Positions 13,063 through 21,991 of a stretch of 64,000 nucleotides of DNA are shown here, piece after piece. The notes beneath the pieces are model-generated. The model searched no databases, had not been told where the DNA came from, and saw only the letters and a program-made list of their open reading frames with translations. A program made the translations under genes and the position numbers. The number at the start of each line of letters is the position of its first letter. Position 1 is the first letter of the stretch. The stretch comes from Sipunculus nudus (Eukaryota; Annelida; Sipuncula; Golfingiida; Sipunculidae), in contig CM049311.1 of the NCBI GenBank assembly GCA_026874595.1, forward strand, positions 32,135,176 through 32,199,175, read 5' to 3'.

Positions 13063-13157
13063 GTGATAATGGTGGAAACGCCTGCTGCCTGAACAGACCC
13101 CAGCCCGCCATCAGGGACAGCCCATTGTTCAACGGTACAGTCACTTTTAACTCTCGC

Positions 13158-13540
13158 CGGCTTCTGTGGTTTAGGGGTAGAGCACAACGACTCAAAGCCG
13201 GGAGGTTGTGAGTTTAAATCTCAGCTAAGTACCGGTGATATTTTCACGGTCGCCCTCAATCAGGTTGAGCACTCTGCCCTCTTTATAGGAAGCCGTGTAT
13301 CACACGCGTGCGTCTTTGGGTGGTTCCCCGGTGTTATGACCGAGCAATGGGGCTGATTACACACCCGGACCTGCAGGTGAGGTAGACACTTGGCCTGGGT
13401 GACACGATGATATAAAATGAAATGACAGGAAACGAGTGCTACCGTCTTGTCACGTAGTCCCAAACCGATATGGAACCCTGCAGATGTACAGATAAGTCAG
13501 TATAAAAAAGTATGCACCCGAAAATATGTTAAATAAAAAT
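13158..13540 (+). mobile_element. tRNA-derived SINE inserted into pseudogene exon 3
   Basis: The head resembles a tRNA with an A-box-like TGGTTTAGGGGTAGAGC at about 13169 and a B-box-like GAGTTTAAATCTC at about 13211. Further on, the body shares ggtgttatgacc, gattacacacc and acttggcctgggtgacac with the SINE in TRAPPC10 intron 6. An A-rich tail ends where the expansin exon resumes (ccagaataagcc matches ccagactacgcc of the intact gene). Pol III-transcribed origin is inferred from the boxes. Confidence 0.8.
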
Positions 13541-14766
13541 ATCCCCAGAATAAGCCACCTCCTTCAACTGTGGCATATACTACAGGGTAAGCCCAGCCGA
13601 AATTAGCAAAACGCAACAATTAGGAAGTTGTGTATAGGAAAATCTGAACAATGTACATGTAACCATGATGGAGGGATTGAGTTAACCATGAGTGAAAAGC
13701 TGGAAGATTTTAAAACTTGTATAGCTCATATTTAGATTATTCTGTGAGAATTTAGATCGCTTTTAAGAGTAAAAATAGTCGAATATAGACAAAAACAGAT
13801 GCAAAGATATGTCCATATAACTAAATAATATCTCCAACTACATTAAACAGGTTGTTGGATAAGGAAAAGGCAATTAACAGCATTTCTCCAGTCATTGGAG
13901 ATTTCTCCGTCCATGCATGGAATCATCATCTGTCCTGAGCGTCAGGAAGGTAATTCAAATACAATTTCAGCTGACGTAAAAATATGGGTGTAAACCACTT
14001 ATATAATCATCTTTTTAAATAGGGTTATTTGAGATTTTTCAATAGCTAATGCACCCCAACCAGATCGAAAAAATTGTTTGTATGTAACTTTGATTTCGCC
14101 AAGGGAGGTGACGGTGTTTGGGACATCGGCATCCTGCCCGTTAGAGCCCTGTTTGTGATCTGAAGATCAAGCACAAATACAAGGGAACCAACCCTTACTA
14201 AATCAAGATCCTGCAATCAAAAGCGAGACGAAAGACAATATAGTTAAAAATAATAACTTTATCAATGCACAGCTGTTTAATGTGTAGGTTTTACGTCGAA
14301 AATTGCCAGTACAGAACTGCACGATAAATAATAAGTGTTTTAAATATCAACTTTATTGCTCACATCACAAAGATATGAAATAATAGATTATCTTTACACC
14401 AATGAGGGGATAACTGTGCATTTATGAGAGAAAAAAAAACTATCATACCATGATGCATTCTTTACACATCATAATCGGTCACAGGAAATTAACGGGATTT
14501 GTTTCGGGGCTTTACTTGAAAACATGCGATACGCTGATTTATAATACGTAATCTTTTGATCTTACTTTTTAATATTACTTTTTACGTCTTTTTTTTCTTC
14601 TTAGTAAATGCTCTCGTTACATTGAATTTCACCAGACACTGTGCCTCATTTCTCTTCCCACTTGCCTATCAACCGCTTTTAGATTTATGAGAACGCAGCC
14701 TGGCAGGAGGCTAACCGCTCCATGGGCAACTAGCTGTACATGCACAAGAGCCTACCCATCTCTAGC

Positions 14767-15349
14767 CGCGACAGCCCGACTGAGTACGCACTGATATTTG
14801 GGCTGGTTAGTCTACTTGAGTCGTGATACAAGCAATATGGAGCAATGCATTGAAGTGGTCTTCAAAAATGTTGCATTCATATTGTTGTAAACAGCCCATA
14901 ATCTTAACAGCTACGTATGATGAATTAACACAAGAGAATACATGTGAACACACAACCCAAAATGAAACACCGTCTTTATGGTAACGAGTCATTTCCCGTA
15001 TCGCCTACCAGTTGGCTGCATCCAGTAACCCGTGCGTACCATGCTTGTATTCACGAGGTCAGAAATTCATCAAACATGCGGAGGGTTTACCAATATGTTG
15101 AGTTAAAACTAACTTTTAATGCTCATGTTTAGTGTTGTTAAAAAGTATACTAAAAAGCCTAACGATTAGTTTGGTTAATGTCAGTTGAAAGTGTATCTAT
15201 AGCTGCAGGCCATGAGGTGTTGTCAGAAATTACGAAAATGTTTGCATCCTCATTGAGCTTTAAAGTGCATTCCTAACTGAAGGATGTTATGGCACTCAGA
15301 CAGCCAATGAGCTGGTCGTAGACTCTCTGATGTCTGGTGGCCGGAATGG
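14767..15349. other. Unidentified insertion splitting pseudogene exon 6
   Basis: About 580 bp with no match to the expansin gene separates the two halves of exon 6. A similar stretch (c.acccatct..agcc) occurs on both sides, at 14751-14766 and 15354-15369. This may be an old target-site duplication or a small overlap between two rearranged copies. No terminal repeats or coding potential were recognised. Confidence 0.45.
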
Positions 15350-15612
15350 TGCTAACCCATCTCCAGCCCTCTCAACATCCGCTACGGAAGTACTGTCAAT
15401 GTGCTCGAGGACACTGTCGTAAAGCGTAAGCTTAACTATGTATGTATTCATTTTATTTGTCATTTTCTTCATTATAAGCCACCCATAAGTTTGTTTCCTG
15501 TTTATCATATCATCTCTGAACAAATGAATTTACGAATGTTTGGTTCCGAGCAGGTACAGATTAGACACCAAATAAGTCTTTTTACTTCTAAATGTTTATT
15601 GCAGCAAAAATA

Positions 15613-15674
<62 letters not shown>
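15613..15674. repeat. (AT)n microsatellite
   Basis: About 60 bp of TA dinucleotides, downstream of the pseudogene. Confidence 0.95.
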
Positions 15675-16267
15675 TCCTACCATTGTTTCCATTATTTAAG
15701 ATCTAATTCAAAAACTTTTAAGTAAAAGTGCGTTTCTGTCCGGAATCCCACTGTATCTTGAGTTCGTCAACGCTCATTTTCTCAAGGTACAAGACACCAG
15801 GGAAGCTCGGTATAAGATGCCTGTTGGAATGAGTATATAGCAAAACTCATATTGATGACGGTAGTCGCTATAAATGTTGGCAACACATATTGCAAAATGT
15901 ACCAGACTATGCGATAGTGTACTTCAGCAGCAGGTCAGCGTTGACAACGTCAAATTTGTATATCAAAAAACGTGCAAGCAAGTGCGACATTTGACCCAGA
16001 CAAGGAGCAAGATAGCAGAAAAGATCAATGGGGAACTGTCTGTCTTTACGAGCTACTGGCTCAGATGACATTATATTTTCGAATGGGTAGCCCTGTATTC
16101 AAATTTTATTTATACAAGGGACATAGTGTTTGAAATTTAGAAAATTAAGAAAATGCAGCTTTGTCAGCAGGAAGTACTTTTTTATAAATATTCAGAAAAA
16201 TGACAGAAGCCTTATCTATCATACTTCAAACTAAAGTGCAGGGATATAGTTTTACATATTATTAAAT

Positions 16268-16271
<4 letters not shown>

Positions 16272-16317
<46 letters not shown>

Positions 16318-16352
16318 CGGGAAAGAGAGAGAGAAAAAAGAGAGAGAGAGAG
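16272..16352. repeat. (GA)n microsatellite with G-run interruption
   Basis: AG dinucleotides are broken by a run of Gs near 16309-16317, then continue. Confidence 0.95.
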
Positions 16353-16710
16353 ACAGACAGACAAATATAGTGACATGCATAATGAGAAAATTACGAAAGC
16401 AGCAATTTACTGTGCAAGGATATATCTTGACATACTTGACATCATTAATAAGAATTAAAAAAAGCACACGTTTTAAATGATGGAATTCCGGGGATCATGC
16501 ACTCTCATTATACCGCTCCAGTTTGGGTCCGGAAGAAACCAATTTAATTTACAGGCAGCTACATCGACAGAGCTCTTGCAGAATCAAATAATCATTTTAA
16601 CGTTTGGGAGGAGCCCAACGTTATATCAGAGACACTCATGATCACACAAAGGATATATTTCCGTGCATTTTCTATACACGAACATGTACCTTGCTTTCAT
16701 TCAGAACAAT

Positions 16711-16716
16711 TTTATT
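16711..16716 (-). terminator. Poly(A) signal AATAAA of the CBM2-like gene, two bases after the stop codon
   Basis: On the minus strand the stop TAG (16720-16718) is followed by a single A and then AATAAA. If used, the 3' UTR would be only a few tens of bases. Confidence 0.6.
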
Positions 16717-16717
16717 T

Positions 16718-18263
16718 CTACATGCTGAGGGCATGACAAGTGCCCTTATCAAGGCCCACCAAAGCAGGAATGACAGCACCGCCATCGGATACCCCGGATT
16801 CTGCACCAGATGGCGGGGTGTCAGGCATATCCAGTTCGTGACAGATACCATCGTAAGAGACTGGGCCGTGGCCGGTTTCCTCTGGTACTGTGTCGTCACA
16901 TTTGGCAGTGGCAAATCCTGTTGGTCTTTCCATTCCAGAGAAGGTACCTTGGAAGTTGATGTTTATGTGAGCTCCTGCATTATAATGCCAGCCCATTCTG
17001 ATATCAAAGGAGGTACCTGTGTCTCCAGATAGATTTTCGGAACCATATGGCTGTTGGAATAAATAAAAAAAACTGACATCTGCATCTACTTGTGGTAGCT
17101 CTCTTTGACCATTAATGAAATGGCACTGGCGTAACATTTAGCACAAGACTATTAAGATTAAAATGCTATTTACTTTTTTGCGGAAGATATATCAAAATCT
17201 CATTAAACATCAATTACATTTATCGACAGGTGCATACCGAAAATGTTTACACAGAAAAAGCATTTACTTATCCCAATAAAAAAGGAGCAGTGCACGTTAT
17301 TCTAGCAGTCAGTACCTTCAAACAATAAGTTTTATACAGTACCACTTTAATAAAATAAAAATAACCGAGACAATGTGTATGTAAACCCTCACCGTAAAGT
17401 CGACGATTTCCTTGCACAGTGTCAGAGTGACGATGGCCTTGTCAGGGCAGTCTGGCGCCTGAAGGTTGAACCGACCTTCAAACCTGTTCTTGTTGTTACC
17501 GATACCCCAGGAGTGGTACACGTCCACGGAACTATCCAGCTGTTGACAACTTCCAAATCCACCAATTACACCATTAGCATTGGCCCCGGATTCTCCGCCA
17601 GTTGTTGCACTTGGCTCAACACATTTCTCCACAAAGGTTCCTGTTGGCCTGCCTCCTGTGGTCTGTCCCTGGATCTTGTAAGTCTTGGTGGATGTACCGG
17701 GGTTCCACTTGAGTTTCAAAACATATACTGTGTCTCCTTCCATCTTGTTAACCACATCCAAATCCCATTCCTGTATTACATAATGAATGAAATGACCTGT
17801 CCTCTTTAACTATTGTTGCGCTAAATTAATGAAACTAAGTATTTTGGAATAATAAGAACATCAAAATATCACTGTTAATTACATAAATGAAAAAGTTTAT
17901 AAAAGAAAATCAAATATTAAGAGCCATCCTTAGAGACTCACAGCATTACAATATGTTACCTTTTTATCACCCAGTGTTAAATCAGAACATTGTGAGTGGT
18001 TACCTTGTGACAGAAATACAAATGATATTTCTAAATCTCGGTATTGCTACAGCAGAGAAGGTCAGACCTACCTGGAAATTGGTGACAGCCCGGTCAAATG
18101 TAAGAATTGAGCGGTAGTTTTCCCAGTCACAATCGAACGACAAATCAATGTTGCCTTCGAATGTGGTCTGTTCATTTGACCCCCAACTGGTGAAGACATC
18201 GACATTTTTCTCGGCAGCTCCAGTAACAGCCAGAACAGCAAAGAACAGTGTTGCAGGTATCAT
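16718..18263 (-). CDS. Secreted protein with two CBM2-like cellulose-binding modules (300 aa)
   Basis: Three coding exons join in phase 0: 18263-18072, 17770-17393 and 17050-16718, all with GT-AG introns. The first coding exon starts one base before the ATG, so a non-coding 5' exon lies upstream (near 19.1 kb). The product has a signal peptide (MIPATLFFAVLAVTGAA) and two homologous modules at about residues 20-118 and 140-240. Each carries V-D-V-(F/Y)-x-S-W-G, F-E-G-(N/R), a central beta region, a (Q)G-x-x-x-G-x-(R)P-T-G turn and a closing Cys. A Gly/Ser-rich linker separates them, and a Pro/Gly-rich tail (about 245-300) follows. This pattern fits bacterial-type CBM2 (nsWg..F.g...G.W). Module 1 keeps more of the Trp residues (W27, W47, W66) than module 2. 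No catalytic domain is present, so its role is probably polysaccharide binding; this is inferred. An alternative is another immunoglobulin-like beta-sandwich family. Confidence 0.75.
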
Positions 18264-18264
18264 T

Positions 18265-19099
18265 CTGAAACTAAAAGAAACCACGTGTCTTATTATGTAA
18301 GGTTGAAACGCCATAGACACTGTGCGACTTTCACTTTGAAATAAGAAAACAATATGGGTGATGGATATGCATATTAAAACACTCTGTTGCCTGAGAAACA
18401 TTCCAGGACGTAAGCCAGGGAATGCACGAATCAAAGCCAAAAGAAATATGTATCCAGTTTCATCCGATCGTTAGTTGCATCGCATTTCAGTTTTTTTTTT
18501 TGTGTCTGCCGCTACAAAAGCAGCTACAATGTGTTGACAAAAGCATGTATGGAAGGCGGTGGGAAATTTGAATCTGAGTTTCTCTAATACTACTTAATCA
18601 CGACTCTTCCCGTTGCCCATCTCATGATAGTAATAGATCCTTTGTACAAAAATATATTCATGTGATAATGGACAAATAATCAGTGTGCTGATTTGAAAGG
18701 ATCAGTCGCACGGAGTATTATTCAACAGGTACGAGAAAAAATAAACCCAAAATTAGATGGATGAAACTGTAGCACCAAATGTAAATGAGAAGGGAGCAGT
18801 AACAAACTGTAAACACTAAGCTTGTGAATTATCTATTCCCATGTATTCCGATTCTATCTCTGCAACAGCCCGCTGAAGATGATTTTCGAGAGGAAACACG
18901 ACCTAAGTAGACTTAAGGATATGGCGAATCTATATTTACACATCTGGAAATATGCATTTTCAACATCACATTTATCCTACCCTTAAGCCAAGAAAGTATA
19001 ATGTTACTGCAAGTTAATGATTAATCACGATAAAACGTCAGATAAAATATAAGAGGAGGAAGAGATTGCTGAGGAATTACGGAATACGAATACGTTACC
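18265..19099 (-). other. 5' UTR intron of the CBM2-like gene
   Basis: Bounded by a plausible donor near 19112 (gaccag|gtacct) or 19099 (gagag|gtaacg) on the minus strand and the acceptor tttcag at 18270-18265. No coding sequence recognised inside. Confidence 0.5.
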
Positions 19100-19165
19100 T
19101 CTCACAGGTACCTGGTCTTCTCGGATGAACCTTGAGGGGTGCCCGGGCTTCCCTTTCATAGAGTT

Positions 19166-19202
19166 CTACTGAAGCCCTCCGAAAAGTCCAGTCAATAAAT
19201 AT
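19166..19202 (-). promoter_or_regulatory. Probable core promoter of the CBM2-like gene (TATA-like box and initiator)
   Basis: Read on the minus strand, ATATTTATT (19202-19194) is followed about 30 bp later by an initiator-like TCAGTAG (19172-19166). A splice donor follows about 60-70 bp further on, giving a short non-coding first exon. Spacing and motifs are seen; promoter activity is inferred. Confidence 0.5.
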
Positions 19203-19676
19203 CATGTGGTCGATAGTGAGCAGATGAATTCCGGGCCCAACACCTGTTCGTCTGATTGCTAGTTAATAATTATAAATCTATTCAATTATCACGTTCTGAT
19301 ATACGTCATTAAGTGCCCATCTATGTGTAGACAATTGAAAACGTGTCAGCCACTCACAGTCAAGCATATGGCTGTCTTTGATTATTACAGGTGAATCAGG
19401 GCAAGTTCTTATTATAACTTATTCGCAGTAACAAAAAGGTGCGGTTATTGCACGTCTCAATAAATAGAGTGTGATCTGTGTTTAATATACATGAAGCTAA
19501 ACATGTTTAATTGGAAACACGGGCCAGTGGTCCATGACACTCAGTAGCTCTGTATTTAATATATTAGTAATTATTAAATGAGTGCCTGCGTCGTTGTTTA
19601 ATCAGATGATAGAGAGAGTTAGGTTTGACACGTAAGACCACCTGGACAAACATGGCCGGGAAAGGACTGTCGAGTG

Positions 19677-19714
19677 TATATAAGGCAGTTCCGACTGAAG
19701 GTTGACATCAGTCC
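19677..19714 (+). promoter_or_regulatory. Core promoter of the expansin gene (TATATAAGG box and TCAGTC initiator)
   Basis: TATATAAGG at 19677-19685 is followed by TCAGTCC at 19708-19714, placing the start about 33 bp downstream. A short non-coding exon (about 19710-19735) ends at gcgag|gtaggt. The arrangement mirrors the divergent promoter of the CBM2-like gene at 19.17 kb. About 540 bp separate the two inferred start sites. Confidence 0.65.
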
Positions 19715-19959
19715 AGTTCTTCTGATCCGAGCGAGGTAGGTGGAGAGAGAGAGAGCATGAACATGAAGCATTTAACTTTCACTGTATAGTTATAGTTATG
19801 ATTCTGAGTGTGGACAATTTTAGTAGATTTTACAAGATAAATAAAGTTCTTGTGTATGCTCATCGAGGTCAGCAGTGACTTTGAGTTCTAAGACCACAAA
19901 TTATAATAAACAGGTATTTCATGTTCTCTCGTTTTCTGTCATTCAGATTATCCTTCAAG

Positions 19960-21945
19960 ATGCTGAGCGCTATTTGTTTGACATTGCTGGTGGGGGTCGC
20001 CCTTGGTGACAATTCTAAACGTGTTTGTACGGTCTTTGGCACCTCGATGCACGGTCATGTAAGTAATATTCATGAAGTTCATTGAGTTAAGGAAATACTA
20101 AAAATTCGACATTCTTAACCTTTTAGGCTTATTTTGATATACAGCTATCATTATATCATTAAATATACTGATATCATTCCCGTTTTCTGATTTATGTTGT
20201 ATAATGTGAAGAATAAAACTGTTAGCCTTACCTGCATAGTTAATGGCAAACATTTCTTAAGACATGAATCTGCAAAAAACAAAATCGTATAACTTTTGTA
20301 CATTCCATACAAGGGTACGTACTACGGTGAGGGTGCTGATAGTGGTAACGCCTGCGGCCTGAACAGACCCCAGCCCGCCATCAGGGACAGCCCCGTGTTC
20401 AACGGTACAGTCGCCATCAACTCTCCAGACTACGCCGCCTCCTTTGGGTGTGGAATGTGTTACAGGGTAGGAAAAGGAAGTTAAATACATGGCATCTTAA
20501 AATGTCAATTCTGTCCTCCTAAATGCAGCATTTCCCCGATAAATGATGTTTACACTTAGGACCAGTAAATTAGATTACAGGACATTTTTATGAGACTATG
20601 CAGTTAACTTCTCACTCAGAATTTTTACATACCAAAAATGATACCATAACTTTTGCTCATTTACATTCATAAACAGTTTACCTGCTTACATTTACCCACG
20701 CAATAACGTAATGACCGAGTGATCTGTAGATCCTGTTTCCTTTTTACAGGTCGTCGGAAAAGGAAAGGGTAACGGTATCTCCCCAATCATGGGAGACTTC
20801 TACGTTTACGGAAACAACATTTGTCCCGAGTGCCAGGAAGGTAATGCTTACATCTCATCTAACGTGATCACTTATAACATTTAAGATTCGGGTTTTAATC
20901 TTTGTAATTCTGTATTGTATTAACTTCAAAGGAGCAAAATGATTCTTGAAAACTAAAAATCAATAAAACATTGTCCGTTATAAATGTATTGTATGATTCA
21001 AATTCCCCCCTTACATTTCTTGTTTGCAGGTAGCCTTGACTTCGCCAAGGGAGGTGACGGTGTTTGGGATATTGACATTCAGCCGGTACAGTGCCCTGTC
21101 GGTGATCTGAAGATTAAGTACAAATACGAGGGAACCAACCCTTATTATATCAAGATCCAGACCAGAAACGAGCGGTAAGAGGCCTAACATTTCCCTTTAT
21201 CATTTCTATAATGTTGTCAGTTATAGAATTACTCGCCAGATAGCATGAAACTGCACCATGACATGTGCATTGCGCGTGTCAGTCATGTCCACTATTTTGG
21301 ACTAATGAGGGCGCCGTTTTTTTTAGATTTAAGACATACACAATTAATGCCCCGTTATTGATATTCCAGGCTTTTTTCCCCATTTATCATTTGAAGTACA
21401 CCAAAATATATTCTTTTCCTATTGGTTTAATTAACACGAATATTTATTTGGTCATTTATCGTCGACAGATCTCGGTAGTGTAAGTTTAAGTATAGAACCA
21501 TATGTTTGCTGGTAAATTTTTTGTGTAATGTTAAATATAAAAAATCATATGAAAAGATTTTACTTATATCCCTATTCTTCCACAGCGTGCCCATCAACCG
21601 TTTCCAGATTTATGAGAACGGAGCCTGGCAGAAGGCTGACCGCTCCATGGGCTACTGGCTGTACATGCCCAAGAGCCCACCTATCTCAAGCCCTCTCAAG
21701 GTCCGCTACGGCAGTTCTGTCAACGGCCAGGTACTCGAGGACACTGTCGAAATGCGTAAGTATAGATGTGTCTTTGTCAACTTTCATGCGATCATATCAA
21801 TACAACACATGTTTATTTTTCAAGTTCGTTTGACATCGCGTAAGTAATTGGAAACCTATTTTTTTTTATTCCAGTACCTGCTGGAGAGACTGATGGAACT
21901 GGTGTCCAGTTTACCAAGGACGATGGCCTACCATCTGCCGAATAA
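19960..21945 (+). CDS. Secreted expansin (DPBB/GH45-like domain + CBM63-like domain), 242 aa
   Basis: Six coding exons: 19960-20058, 20314-20466, 20750-20840, 21030-21174, 21586-21755 and 21875-21945, all GT-AG, 729 nt. A non-coding exon precedes them and exon 2 begins at 19947. The product has a signal peptide (MLSAICLTLLVGVALG). The expansin domain 1 pattern follows: G-T35-Y-Y-G, A-C-G-L, A-I-N-S-P-D-Y-A, C79-G-M-C82-Y-R, I-C-P-E-C, G-S-L-D118-F. Domain 2 has N-P-Y153-Y154-I-K-I-Q-T-R-N, P-I-N-R-F-Q-I, G-Y-W187 and P-L-K-V-R. Expansins loosen cellulose networks without hydrolysis. T35 and D118 align with the conserved Thr and Asp of bacterial EXLX1. N107 stands where the first conserved Asp (VTD) is expected. 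The aromatic triad of the cellulose-binding face is Tyr-Tyr-Trp. An N-glycosylation sequon lies at N63-G-T. A broken paralogue lies 6 kb upstream, and the divergent neighbour is a cellulose-binding-like secreted protein. Expansins are mainly plant and microbial, so an origin by horizontal transfer is plausible. The animal-style introns argue against contamination. Confidence 0.88.
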
Positions 21946-21985
21946 TCCTTCACTCAAATATTAATTTAGTGCCTCCTATTCAATG

Positions 21986-21991
21986 AATAAA
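21986..21991 (+). terminator. Poly(A) signal of the expansin gene
   Basis: AATAAA lies 41 bases after the TAA stop at 21943-21945, with further AATAAA-like copies immediately after. Confidence 0.7.

Larger units (their letters stand above)
13063..15425 (+). pseudogene. Non-processed expansin pseudogene (decayed paralogue of the gene at 19.9-21.9 kb)
   Basis: Four exon-like blocks match expansin coding exons in order, with introns of similar length. Exon 3 lies at 13063-13157 and resumes at 13541-13586 after a SINE. Exon 4 is 13851-13949, exon 5 is 14085-14230, and exon 6 is 14662-14766 with its end at 15350-15425. Retained introns show it arose by DNA duplication, not reverse transcription. 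It is broken many times. Exon 4 is 99 bp against 91 in the intact gene (frameshift). The exon 5 acceptor cag has become tat. An in-frame TAA stands at 14199-14201 and a TAG at 14731-14733 (TGG in the intact gene). The exon 5 donor is lost, and about 590 bp splits exon 6. The final exon and signal-peptide exon were not found. No functional product is expected. Confidence 0.9.

Noticed and set aside
13158-13240. A functional tRNA gene
   Set aside because: Only A-box-like and B-box-like blocks remain. The cloverleaf does not close, and the sequence continues into a SINE body shared with 39.5-40.4 kb.
19960-21945. Reading the expansin as a GH45 endoglucanase
   Set aside because: The first domain shares the GH45-like fold, but the second, CBM63-like domain and the overall order match expansins. 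The GH45 catalytic acid pair is not evident.
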